This document shows, in pieces, positions 49,510 through 61,300 of a stretch of 64,000 bases of DNA. A program made the translations under genes and the position numbers. Each line of letters begins with the position of its first letter. Positions within the stretch are counted from its first letter, which is position 1. The notes beneath the pieces are model-generated. The model searched no databases. It saw only the letters and a list, made by a program, of their open reading frames with translations, and was not told the DNA's origin. The DNA is from Bombus terrestris (taxonomy: Eukaryota > Arthropoda > Insecta > Hymenoptera > Apidae), in contig NC_063283.1 of the NCBI RefSeq assembly GCF_910591885.1, positions 6,929,001-6,993,000 of the forward strand. The letters are read 5' to 3'.

Positions 49510-50325
49510 GTTTCACGTTGACTACAGATTCTGTTTCTATTTTCGGTTGATTGCCACGGCGAAAATAACCGTTCCGCGTATTAGCGTAGCCGGATGACGC
49601 TCGAAACGGACCAAAAGTCGCCCGATCAAACAAACAGACGGATAAAATTGGCAGGCTAGCAACCATTATAATATCGTGCATGCTATATCCGGGACCATTT
49701 TCAAGATCGATCGTCTGGAAATAATTCATCGAGCTGTTGCTTAACTTCTTGCGATTTCTGTTTAACGGAATGCTGATTCGACGTTTTACTTCTTATGCTA
49801 CAAATTGTGATTTGTGCGCTTTCTTTAGAAAATTCGATTCTTCAGGGGACGAAGATGAAATAATGGAGCTTCGATCGTTCGAACAAGATTTTTATTATAA
49901 TAAAAAGTAGTTGGAAGATAGCGGCCACGAAGCTGAATTTGATTGGAAACTGGCATCGAAGCCTAACATTTTTGTAAATTGAGAGAAATGCGAAGTAGAT
50001 GTTAGAGAATTGTTGCGGAGGAGTAAATTATCGATGAATGTAATAGCTAAATACTTGATGCGAGAAAATTTTTTTATTCGGAACGGTATAGAAATCTAAA
50101 TTCTAAATTGTTCGTAAGTACAAGTAAGTAATATTTACGAAAAATTTGCAAACGTGTGATTAATTCTCTGCAGATTAATCAAATAACTAACAACAGGTTA
50201 TGCCTTACTACTTTATATAAAAGGCTCATTCGGTATTAAATCAATCACATTTACTGATATATAATCTGAAGGACATTTTGACACGAGGAAGTCGATAGTT
50301 GGAATGTGCAACATCAATCAAACAA
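49510..50325. other. Non-coding stretch, no gene seen
   Basis: A GC-richer beginning (49540-49720) is followed by AT-rich sequence. No recognisable element. Confidence 0.35.
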
Positions 50326-50890
50326 TCAACAAAGCATTTACCTACTACACAAGAACTCCGTTCATCTTCCGCTCAAGAATTCCACTTATTTTCCATTCAA
50401 CAATAGTAAATCGTAGATAAATCAATTAACATTCTAACGCGAAGATAGATGATCGCCGACTCAACTAAATAAGAATTAGAATTATCTTCTGCTCAAAAAT
50501 GTTATCCATTTCCTTTTCGATACTAGCGAATCTTCTATAATCTAACTAACCTTCGATACGATCAGCTCAACCATTACGAAATTAAAAACAGAATCGTAGA
50601 ATTAACAAAGCATTACCTTACAATACAAATATCCCATTCGATTTCTATTCGGAGACTCCACTTACTTGCCATTCAAAAATGATAAATCATACACAGACAT
50701 TCTAATGTAGTAACCATTCGCCACGAAAAATTCGACCATTAAAAAAAATTAAACAAAGCGTTTCCTCTATGCGCAAGAAGTCCATTTATACCCTATTCAG
50801 AGATCCTATTTATTTTCCATTCAACATTGATCACTTTCGTAAATTACTTAATTTTATTAAATTAACGACACACTGGAAAAGACTCGTTTT
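50326..50890. repeat. Diverged tandem array, about four copies of 138-148 bp
   Basis: The phrase aaagcatttacc (50331), aaagcattacctta (50607) and aaagcgtttcctc (50755) marks three registers; the interval 50331-50607 is 276 bp, i.e. two periods of 138. Collinear followers are ccacttattttccattcaac at about 50384, ttatccatttccttttcgat at about 50503, ccacttacttgccattcaaa at about 50657 and ctatttattttccattcaac at about 50807. Spacer parts are heavily diverged. Confidence 0.75.
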
Positions 50891-50939
50891 CCTTTTTCAG
50901 TCTTCCATTCACCGTTTTCTCCTACAACTCAAACGATAC

Positions 50940-51450
50940 TTATCAAGAATCGAATCAATCCACGTTTCTTCCTACGACGTCTAATACGTTTTCTCTCTAT
51001 CGTGTAATAAAATCTAGCAGCTCCTACAAATTCCTTCCTTCGCATAACATTCTCCGACATCGCTACCATACGTTATTTTCGAAAAACCATCTCCCGTGAA
51101 TAACCATCGAAAGAGCTATCTATTGTTAAGCCGCTTATCATCGTCGTGAGATTTCGAAACGAGTCGAATTAGTAAGATGACTCGAAGGAGTACAATTTCT
51201 TCTAATTTTTCCATTTTCCATCGATTATTCTCTATACACAAGTTGAAAATTAAATCAATCCACGTTGTCTCTTTCTACGTCTGCTACATGTTGCCCCTAT
51301 CGTGCAGTAAAATCTAGTAGCTGCTACAAATTCCTTTTCGAATAACATTCTGCAGCGTCGCTATCAATTTTTACGGAACTGCTACATATCCCAAAATAGC
51401 CGTCGCATGAGCCACTTATTGTTAGCATACTGGCGCTTATCATCGTCGTA
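50940..51450. repeat. Tandem duplication, period 300 bp
   Basis: Collinear anchors at nearly constant distance: aatcaatccacgtttcttcc at 50953 with aatcaatccacgttgtctct at 51253 (300 bp); tatcgtgtaataaaatctag with tatcgtgcagtaaaatctag; cagctcctacaaattcctt with tagctgctacaaattcctt; tctattgttaagc with cttattgttagc; and cgcttatcatcgtcgt at 51133 with 51434 (301 bp). Two copies of a roughly 190-bp segment are separated by about 110 bp with weaker similarity. Conservation is uneven: the tatcgtg...aaatctag block and the cttatcatcgtcgt block are almost unchanged while the sequence between them has drifted. Confidence 0.85.
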
Positions 51451-53214
51451 TCGGACACTCCTTCGTCCGATTGGAAATCCAGACGATCTCGGAGCGAGAC
51501 TGCGCGGTACTTAACATCGATAAGTCGCGTGTATATCGACTCCTCGGCGATTATTTCGCGACGAGACGACCAATTAAACGATTCCCATTTCCACCGTGTT
51601 GTGTATACGCACACGCCGTGCAACGATTCTAATCGGTTTTGATAAAACGGTCATCGGAATTCGAGTGGCAATTTCACTTAACGACGCTGTTAACATCCGC
51701 GCCCGCGTGTTTGCGTTAGCCGCAGTGCAAAAAAAGAAGCAGCGGGGATTCACGATCGGTTTTATAGAGAAAGGAATGCGTGCTCGCGTGTACGCTGTTC
51801 GTGAACGTGCGCTCACAGACGGTGACTGACCTAGAAACACATTATCGCGATACGCGTTCCTCGCCGACCCACTGACGTGACACGCCCAGCCAATCCGGAT
51901 CGATGTGCTCGCTTTTATCATCGCTTTCCTCCCGACTAAACGTCCACCAAATTATCTACCATTCGTTCAGCTCGCGATACAAACGATTGTTAGGTTTTAC
52001 GAGTTGCGGCACTTTTTCTTTTTGAGGAGCAATACATTTCATCGTCGACTATTATTCAAACGATACGTTAGGTCCATCGATTTTCAAGCGGTGTGTGCCG
52101 CAGGAATTCTTGAAACATCCAATACCTGACTATATATTTCCTCGATGCTATAAACAGACTGCGGATTTCTATGGAAATTTAATTGTTCGAGAATATAATT
52201 GAAAATGTTAGAGCAATTACGCTTTTGGCTAGTGAGTCTCTTTTGCCTATTAAGTATTATAAAAAGCACTATACTTTCTACGTGTATTTCTTTATATCGC
52301 GTGCATCCTGTGCAATTTTGCGCTTACAAATTTCTTACAAATGCATAAAAATCCTAATTATGTATACACGTGTATATATATATAAAGTCAACTGTAACTA
52401 ACCAACGAATGCTTAATCGTGTTTAAATGTTTAAATGTGTAAAATACGTAAAACTCATAATTATTAAACGAAATCTATTTCCACTTTCTATGCTTTCGAA
52501 ATTTCCTATAAGCGTAAGGAAATCCAAGATCTAGATGAAAAGCAGAAGATTTAAGGCGGTTTCTTTCCGGTAATCGGTATCCAGGGTCGGTCTCGACCCC
52601 ATCCACCGATAAAAGATCGCGTTAATTGCCTTTCCATTAGACCGCGAGGAACAGGGGGCACGTGTAGAGTCGGCGACCAGTCCGTGACCGGTTCGTAACA
52701 GTCGTAGGAACGATCTAAGCGAGTTAGATCAGTTCGGGCGTCGGTAACGAGTGCGATCGTCGGTCTCGATCGGTCGAGCGACCAACCAAAAAATTAATTA
52801 AACTTCCCCAGGCTGCGTGGCATTGGTGAAAGTAATTAAATCCCTGGTGCACTATAGCTACCTGCTTCGCCGCCTCCTATTGTCGCGGCTTGTTAGCAGG
52901 AAGTCCTCTAACGTCCATCAGGAAAAAAGTCAGAAACGTTACGACAGTACTTTCCAATGTTATCGATGCTAAGAACAAATATTCAAATGTTTTTTGAGCG
53001 GCTATTGCACGCAAGTGATACGCCTCAAATGATTATACAGTAGAATAGCGAGTAACGAAACAATTGTTTATTGGAACATCGATTAATTTGGAGTTTGAAG
53101 ATGATCAAATATGAAGAAGATTAGAAAACAAGAATAGAAATTGTTCGAGTGAGATTGTTACAGTTTTATTCGAATGTTCTTGTTCCTACTGTTGCAGGAA
53201 TTTTGTTAAGATAC
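51451..53214. other. Non-coding stretch with two GC-rich patches
   Basis: The patches 51440-51910 and 52560-52910 are CpG-rich. The second contains the 7-bp perfect inverted repeat gatctaa/ttagatc at 52712-52730 immediately followed by cagttcgg, an initiator-like sequence without a TATA box, and a distinct block aggctgcgtggcattggtga at 52811. Frames at 51574-51921 (minus) and 51596-51829 (plus) overlap and match nothing I recognise. Confidence 0.4.
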
Positions 53215-53495
53215 GAAGTGTAGAGGAAATGTTTGAAGATTCCTAATGATAAATGCATTGAAGAAAATGTGAATCTTTATCGTTTGATCGAGTTTGAAAT
53301 GTCTAATATTGTTCATATCGAGAGTTTGATAGTCTTTTGATGTTTGCATTTAATCTATTGATCGAGGAATATGGGTGAAGTTATAAGTGTTTGAAAATTC
53401 GTGATGGTAGGTGTATTAAAAAGAATAGTAATTTTTATCTTTTGATCAAGTTTGAAATTTCTAGCATTACTCGTATTGGGAGTTGGATCGATCGT
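53215..53495. repeat. Diverged tandem duplication, period 158 bp
   Basis: Anchors: tttgatcgagtttgaaatgt at 53283 with tttgatcaagtttgaaattt at 53441 (158 bp); tgtttgaagattcctaatga with tgtttgaaaattcgtgatgg; gcattgaagaaaatgtgaat with gtattaaaaagaatagtaat; tcatatcgagagtttgatag with tcgtattgggagttggatcg. All collinear. Confidence 0.85.
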
Positions 53496-55835
53496 TAAAA
53501 TTGATAAAGGAACAGTAAGATTTTCGTTATACGTGAATGTTGTATATAAGGTACGAAACAATTTTAGAAAAGGAGTGATATTTTTGTATAACTCGATTAT
53601 TATTAAATATATTAATTACAAGATAATGTGAAATTTCACCTCAACTAGCGAGCTAATAACAATTTTATAATACTCTGGTTAAATGCTTCACAGGTTTATA
53701 TTTATGAATGATGTAAAACGATGATAATAATATTGAGTGAAATGGTTTGTTTCGTTTGACGGTAAATCTCTGGGGATATAAAAGTCGACTTCCTTTTTCA
53801 GTAACGTCAGAGACACACTTGCTTCACTTGAAACACAAGGACGAGGTATGAAATACTCTTTGTTGAAGGAAAGATATGAAAGTTGACTGAATAATCCTAT
53901 GCAAAAAGCATGATACTGTTAATGAAGAAACTTTTTTTGTTCCATACGATGAATGCGGGGAAAAAGAGCAAAAGAAAGGCAGACTGATATGACAGAAAAA
54001 GTTGCTTCCTTTCTTTTAAATAAATATCTTTCATATGTGTTGAAATTAAAATATGCGTGAAATTAGAAAATCTAAGATTCGTCACTTTAAATTACTGTAT
54101 CAATATCTGTCTATAATGAACGTCGATAAACCAAGTACATATGGATATGATTTCGCCCACGTTCATTGATCAATGGACCAAAACCAAATGTCAAAACAGA
54201 CCACGAAGTCCGAGGGAAAAAGATCCCGCGTCACGATCACGGGAAGCGGAAACGCGGTGTCCATGGCTAAACTCTGTGCACCGTTAAAGGAAATCAAGAA
54301 GAGGAGAGTTGAAGGGGGGAAAAAAAAGAGAAGAACGAGGATATTATGCGTTTCCTGGTGCACGAGAGCCAGCAAGTGGACAACCTTCTGGTATATCGAC
54401 GGTATATATTTATTTAACTAATAATAAATGGCCAGTGTAGCTCGCAGGCGTACAACTTGCAGCGTATATAAGGACAATACATCTCTATTTTATTCGCCGG
54501 TATAATGGATAGCGGAGCCTCGTGTGTATGCACATCGCGGCAACAATATAATCGTGATCCCACGAGACCGCTCTTTATAAAGGCGCTTTTGCGAGAATGG
54601 CCGCTCACGCGAGACAATATGCAGAAATCGCATTATCCAAAGCCGCGGGGTAGAAACCGCCACCGAGACCGGAACAATAAAATAGATGCTGGCGAAAGGG
54701 CGACTTCATACGCTGATGAACTTTCCTTCTTCTTCTTCTTCTTCTTCTTCATCTTCTTCTTCTTCTTCTTTCCTTAATATCCTTCCTATGTATTTATTTT
54801 GTCCTCTTCCAGCATTTGATCTCTTACAGCAGGTTCATCTTGAAGAAAAAATCTATTTTTCGTATATCAAAACTACTAACAGATTTTAAAATGTCTGTGA
54901 TAGTAATAAATGAACAAAATAAAAAAGACAAACTGTTTTTTTAAATTTAGAGCTCTAATTTAGTAACGAAATTCTTCTAAAAAATGTATGAACTAAGGGG
55001 AAAAAATGTCTGTCTTATAAATCTATTAGAATCATAAAAGAAATATCTAAAGATTCGTTTCTATATAACACCGTGTGGGAATATTTCCTAAAAGTATAAT
55101 TATATAGGTGCTGTTACGAGATCGCTATCGTAGACGACCTAAGACGTTTGCAGAGTACTATATAATATATATAATAACTAGGTCCGTAAACGACTGGACA
55201 TTCCAATGGATTTAATAAACCTAAAACTATTTTCTCCAACGATGACCTCTTGTTCCACGAAAGTCGAACGAAAATCTCAACGGAAATGATAAAAAGGATT
55301 TTTCGCGTTTCACCTAATTATGAGAAATCGGCCAGTTTCCCCGTGGACCGATAAGCTCTCGTCTAATAACAGGGAACGTTGTCGTTCGATGATCGCAGCG
55401 GCGAGGAAAACCAGCCCCGAGACGCTTAAGACAATGAGCATGTTGCCGAAGTATAGGTGAAAGCACACCAATCATCCGCAACAAAGAATGTTAACGTACT
55501 CCGTCAGCCATGAACAAACAATGCCGTCCAATTACACGAACGATCGTTGCATCTTTCAAATATCTCCTGAGAGACGGCTGATAAACAGAGACTCTTCTTT
55601 CCCACCCCTTGCGCTTCTCTTCTTCTTTGTATAGTATTATATCGTCGTCTTTCTGCCATTGAACTCGTTGCAATCCTCCAGTTTATCGAAGTAACATAGT
55701 TTGAGATGACGAGAAACACGAGGTAAAGCTTAGGTGAAAGCATCGGAACAGGTGCGATAAATCTGTCCACGCGGAACGATGCTAATTCCATTGATAGCGT
55801 TGAAATGAGAATACGCATTTTTGGCAATAGTCCAT
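53496..55835. other. Non-coding stretch, AT-rich with GC-richer islands
   Basis: GC-richer islands lie at 54150-54400, 54420-54700 and 55320-55500. No supported exon. Frames are below 110 codons and have no recognisable domain. Confidence 0.4.
54726..54772. repeat. (TTC)n microsatellite
   Basis: About fifteen ttc units with one atc interruption. Confidence 0.95.
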
Positions 55836-55837
55836 AG

Positions 55838-56370
55838 CACTATAAAATGGAAAGTTTTTAGAATTTTTGCATATATTACATTGATTCTATATTATATTAT
55901 ACGAAGTTCTTTAAATCGTTGAGCATACTGGAGAATGTGTAGAATTGGTTCTACACTACATTCTGTATAGTAGAAAATTTTTGAAGTTGTCGAATACATT
56001 GAAAAATGACTGCAATAGGTTTTGTATTACATTCTATGTTAATTTATGTGGTGGGAGAGTTTTTTAATTTATTAAGTATATTGAAGGATGTATGGAATTA
56101 GTTCTATATTATACTCTACATAATAGGAAAGTTTTTGGAATCTTTGACTATGTTAAAAAATGTGAATTAATGAGAATTAATTTTTTAATGTTCTGTGTAA
56201 TGCGGAAGTTTTAAAGAATGAGTACATAAATTAAAAATGCGTGGAATTTATTCAATATCATATTATATGTAATAAAGAAATTTTTGGAATGTTTGAGTAT
56301 ATTAAAAAATTATATTTATAGAACTGGGAAGTTATAGTACCTATAATTTTTTATCATGGAATTTTTATGA
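55838..56370. repeat. Tandem array, about seven copies of a 70-82 bp AT-rich unit
   Basis: The register phrase gagcatactggagaatgtgt (55920) recurs as gaatacattgaaaaatgact (55991), aagtatattgaaggatgtat (56073), gactatgttaaaaaatgtga (56146), gagtacataaattaaaaatg (56220) and gagtatattaaaaaattata (56294). Spacings are 70, 82, 73, 74 and 75 bp. Each unit continues with (t)agaattggttcta-like, then ttacattctatgt-like, then g(a)aaagtttttgaa-like phrases. The most regular array of the window; the unit is T-rich on the plus strand and codes for nothing. Confidence 0.85.
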
Positions 56371-57238
56371 ATCTTTGTTTCACATCATATGGATATCACA
56401 TAGTTATTGCAAACGTGTGAAATATATTAAAAATTGATTCAAGAGGGCAATACCAAACCCGGAAGACTAAATAGCAAAGGCTACGAAATTTTTGTGACTG
56501 AATTCCTAGAAGTTGGCATAAATATTCCGCATGATATTTATCCTTTAACGGATAAACAATGCTAGCCAATTACCGGGTGCAATATGACGATGCATAGTGT
56601 GGAATACTACGCGATTTTCCTCTTACATACGCGTGAAACGCATTACACGCTCGATTGTTACATACATGGAGTATATATACGAGTTAAGAAGTGCCTCTGA
56701 GAATGTACGAAAGTTACACGGAAGATGTCCTTATAAAAAATATTGAAATATTAACGCGCATAAACGCTATAGTATTCTTAGAGAGACGCCAAATTGTTTC
56801 GCAAGTTAACGCAACTTTGTACGCCGATATAATAAGGAAGAATGTGTTAGTTCTACTCTCTGGAATACAGTGAAGTGTTGATGATACTTTATACATCACA
56901 AAATGTAAGAAAATTTCTAAAATGTTTCACAAATAAAAAATACAGAAATTACGATTTACAATATGAAATGTAATTAAAGAATATTTAATACTATAATCAT
57001 ATATAATAATAAACCTGTAGAATTGTAGGTATATATAAAGATTGAGATATGAGATGTTTTACAGATAAAATTAATTAGCAACTAATTTAATACTTAATTA
57101 ACAGGTATATATATTCATATTTCATAGAATAAGCGTTTGTTATAATATAGCTTCTATCAATAATTTTCTTACATCCTGTATATGTGTAATACAGAAAGAA
57201 TATAATATACATATTAACACATAAAATTCGTGACTCAC
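56371..57238. other. AT-rich non-coding stretch
   Basis: The frames at 56691-56873 (plus, 60 codons) and 56714-56899 (minus, 61 codons) overlap; neither is recognisable. If the exon at 57239-57310 is real, this would be its downstream intron (minus orientation). Confidence 0.35.
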
Positions 57239-57310
57239 CGATCGTTGAATATCCGGAATTTCCTGGTATCACTTCCGGTTCAACATTTGTTGTATCATAC
57301 CCAAAGATGC
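57239..57310 (-). CDS. Probable internal coding exon, 72 nt, unassigned
   Basis: Read on the minus strand, the acceptor is ttggttcctttcactttcag, a pyrimidine-rich 3' splice site. The exon runs from 57310 to 57239 and the donor is gatcg|gtgagt. GC content is about 42% inside the exon, while both flanks for 200 bp are near 25%, so the GC rise coincides with the splice sites. One frame is open: it starts with two bases completing a codon, and ends with one base of the next, so the exon is symmetric (phase 1-1) and could be a cassette exon. The peptide contains DTTNVEPEVIPGNSGYSTI, with spaced Tyr and Pro/Gly that look like a linker or cytoplasmic tail; I do not recognise the gene. The plus strand is also open here, but its splice signals are poor. 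No neighbouring exon of the same gene could be proven. Confidence 0.5.
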
Positions 57311-58319
57311 CTGAAAGTGAAAGGAACCAATAATTGTATAAGTTTTATAGCGAAAATTATCTGTAATAGCTTATATAAAAAATATACGAAATCTCAAATA
57401 ATACTTGGCAATATTGCTTTTAAAATGTCATTTGGAATATTTGAATCAGAATATTATTACAGTAAATCGATTTCATTTATACGATTACATAGTATGTAAT
57501 TACAGTTAATAAAGCATGAAGATATACATACATTTTTATTGTCGCCCAAATCGTCGAGAATATTCTTGATCGTGGTAATTTTCACTTACTCGAATAGCAA
57601 CACACATTATAAGACGAAAAAAAGTTAACGCGACCGCGATATCGTGTTCAAAATACAACCACTTTCAATTAGAAACAGAAACGCAAACAAAAACGGCCTT
57701 GTATCGGGAAACTGGAACAGCGTAATATCTTTGACTTCATGTTTTTGTATATTCTAAGCAAATTTTATATTCTAACGCGCACTGACTCTATAAGCACGTT
57801 ATACGCGAATAAAATACAATTCAATAAAGGACGGTAATTATAAAAAATTCTAATTTTCCTACAACCACATTGTTCTCGCGCTGCCACGCCCGTACATTTT
57901 AAAAAACTAACGTTTACTGTTCCAAACGAGTATACCCGATATCACTCTCGCAAAAGAATCGATACTATCCGAACGATTTCGATAATCGAAAGTAATGGCG
58001 TCCTATTACACGGTAAAACGTCCTACCACTACACTTTCCTGGAATGAATAAATAAATCTTTTAAGAGAAAGAATTTATTCCAATAAAACATAATAATGAT
58101 TTCTTTTTAGTAAGATATATGTATATGATAAACGTGTACACTGAATATTAGCGAGATATGCATAAAACATGCGTATACGAAGTATATTCTTTTATCGTAT
58201 TCAATACATTAAAAGTGAGATATCTAATGATAGAAGCAGACGAATTAAAAGATATCAAATAAAAGAGGATAATACGTAGCATGTAGGCATAAAGTAACAA
58301 ATTTGTACCTTATTTACAG
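57311..58319. other. AT-rich non-coding stretch
   Basis: On the minus strand a donor-like cga|gtaagtg occurs at 57575-57580, with possible 5' untranslated or coding sequence upstream (about 57581-57640); no acceptor or promoter could be supported. Otherwise nothing recognisable. Confidence 0.35.
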
Positions 58320-58385
58320 CAACAATCCGTCGATCTACTATATCGCGAGGACGATCCCATGTATACTGACGTCTATCGTAAATAA
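58320..58385 (+). CDS. Possible terminal coding exon, unassigned
   Basis: A good acceptor, caaatttgtaccttatttacag, ends at 58319. It is followed by a GC-richer segment whose first frame reads VDLLYREDDPMYTDVYRK and then TAA (58383-58385). An alternative internal use would be the weak donor tatc|gtaaat after 58377. A second frame stays open to about 58458 and the minus strand is also open, so the reading frame is not certain. No AATAAA signal follows within several hundred bases. The exon would be on the opposite strand from the candidate at 57239-57310, so they cannot belong to the same transcript. I do not recognise the peptide. Confidence 0.25.
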   Translation, partial: QQSVDLLYREDDPMYTDVYRK

Positions 58386-61300
58386 TTGCGAAGGATTCGA
58401 TGGAGAGGGGGAAACACACTCATTGGTACGCGAATACAAACCGTGTATTTCAAATTAGAATTCCTTAAATTAATACGATTTTCTCACTTCTTACATCTTC
58501 GATTGCAAAACTGAAAGTATAAAAAGTTAATAATAATTAGAAATTACAAATTCGTATTATGAAACACATAATGTGTTAAGAAAATACTTCTCATGTATGA
58601 ACTAAGACATGCTTACTTTCTTATATCCTTAATTGTACACAGTATTATAGTCGCATATTACATATATGTATTGATCAAACAATTTATGTTTCGATAAAAC
58701 ATGTATATAGTTTCCGGTTATGAAAACGAAAAGGCACGGTGTAATATCTCCGGTGCTAGCGAAAATCTAACGCAACTTATCGCGATATTTAATACGTTGA
58801 AAGATCCTGCCGGGTAAAACGTATTCCGAGCAGCAACATTCACTTCTAACGATCCTATTAAGCATACGCAATCACGAGCAGCGAACAGGCGCCAGTTTAA
58901 TGTCTAACTTAACCATAAAACAGAGGGAAAAACGTCTAATTAAGTTCCTACACGGAACACGGCGAATTTACGAGGTCGCCTAACAAGCTTTTGAAACACT
59001 GTTAATCCACAGCCGATACACTTGTTCCACAATCTTTGGATAAACAGTCGGTAACATGACGCCATGGTCATGAGCCACGAAAAAGTAGAGTACCATGTGA
59101 CACTACGCTAATCGACATAGTTGACGTATAGAGCGGAATTATAATTATAGTAAAATGCAAATCGATTCGGTTGGTACTAGGAGAACGCGAATGTAGCAAT
59201 TAGGCTTGTGTTTATTGCTGTGTCCAGCAAACCGTATTTATTACATACGAAGGCAACCTATTGCTTCGTTAGAGACCACCATTTACATGGTTCTTTCTTT
59301 AACCATTGGTTACCAACTGGCCGACATTACTTTGCCGTTTTATGCTCGTGGATTTTCGAACTACCATGCGGGACTGCGTTCCCACGACAACGATAAAATT
59401 AATTGTTAACAAGCGTAGCATAGGAGAAACTTGATCCGATCGGCGCATGTAACACTCCCTTGTGAACACACGTCGCTTTGTGGTTTTCTAATCGCGTCGC
59501 GATTTAGGTGCTTATTGATTGCTTTACCATATCCGGTTTTACATATTATGTTACGCTAATGGTAAGAGTTTTTTATTTGCTTCAAATATTTTTCAAATAT
59601 TCTTATTGGAACTTGTAATAAAATTATATGTAATATAGATTAAGAACAAATAATATTCCAGTGTTACTGTTACTTAACACGTAACATGATATGAAAAGGA
59701 AAAGTTTAGATTTCGATAATGAATTCATTTAATGATTGCTTTTAGCAACAGAATATATCTAAAAGTAACTGTTCACTGATAACGAATTAACGATATTAAA
59801 ATCTTTAACCACATATGCAAGATGATTTTATTCACTAATCGGAATTCTTACTCATTATCATAACCTCAAATCACAGAGCACTTGAGCTGGCTTCATCTAG
59901 CAGTACACAAATTATATGAAAAAATACTATGCAACTGTTTGTTTATTAACTTTGCAGTCGTATAAGTAATTTTATGTGCAATCTTATTAATAAAAGTATA
60001 TCCGTGGCGTGGCTGTAATCGGCCTGACAAGTTTTATACGGCTACAATTTCAACAGTATCGGTTGGTAGACACGAGTTTATATGCAATAATATGCATACC
60101 GGATCGCAAACGTTTGCCATTCGGAAGAAAATCGCGAATCCACGGCGACGCGGAAAATATTTCCGGGTGAAATCCAGCGTGACCGCTTCGGTTTCGATGT
60201 GTACAGGTTTATTTTCAGGAAATACGATTATCACGATCGTGCTTCTGGACCGGTGATAATTAGAAGTGATTATCCACCAGCGGGACTTTCTACGCCGAAC
60301 AATGGAGCCCGATAAATAGTAGCCGCCACGACGCAGAAGGCAAAAGACTATCGTAAAGCAGAGGCTAAAATTACTGTTCTTAAGATATCGACCGCATACC
60401 GGCGACGATCGTCGCCCGGTAGGCCGGTCTGTCTTTCGCGATAAGAGATTTATTGTGCAAATTTCTATGGGCTCAACCGAATGCACTGGCCTGTAAATTA
60501 ATACCTGGTGAAACGCGAAGCAGCACGCGATCGGCCCAATTCATTTTTTACTTTTTCGATACTTTTTCACGCTGGAATGTTTTGTTACGTTGGTAATTAT
60601 AGTTTCATTTTTGCACACGTCACGAATCGAGCACGTGTGAGATAAAGGTTATAATCATGCATGATGTATCATCAAATATGTTAAACAGTTGCGTTGCATT
60701 TGTAAAATACTTTCGTGATAACGTGTTGTACGATTTTGAAAGAATGTTGCGTATTTTGATAAACTAACTAATGATTAAGACAACCGTGTTTAAAGTAATT
60801 ATGTATTCAAAATAATATTCCAACCATTTCTATGTTATGAACGTATATTTATTGAGTAATGTATTAATGTACCGATTTAAAGAAGAATTAGAAAAAATTT
60901 ACAAATAAATAAATTCAAGAATGTTAAAAATAGGGAATTTTGTTGTTTTAAGTTAAAATAAAAGCTTATATTTTCAATTCGTAATATACTTTCTTAGTAA
61001 CGTGCGTTACACACGTTTATGTATATATTTCACAATTTATTTCGCACACGTGATATGACATCTATATACAAGAAGCTTGAAAAACAAATTTTCAAAGAAA
61101 GAACTTTTTTAATAATAGAAATAAATCGAACCTTAAGCCTCGTCCTAAAATAAATATGTATGATCTCCGTTATTTTTAATCCAAATTTCGCGTAAAATCC
61201 ATGTCCCAAAATGTACCGTACAAAATATCTTATGTAAATTACACCTATCGTATCTTTATTTCCAATAACCGATAACCATTTTATTTGCCATGTACAAAAA

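Noticed and set aside
54505..54889. Poly-Phe and poly-Ser frames
   Set aside because: Translation of the (TTC)n microsatellite.
60034..60486. 150-codon minus-strand frame in a GC-rich patch
   Set aside because: GC-rich patches have fewer stop codons, which explains the length; no motif or splice support.
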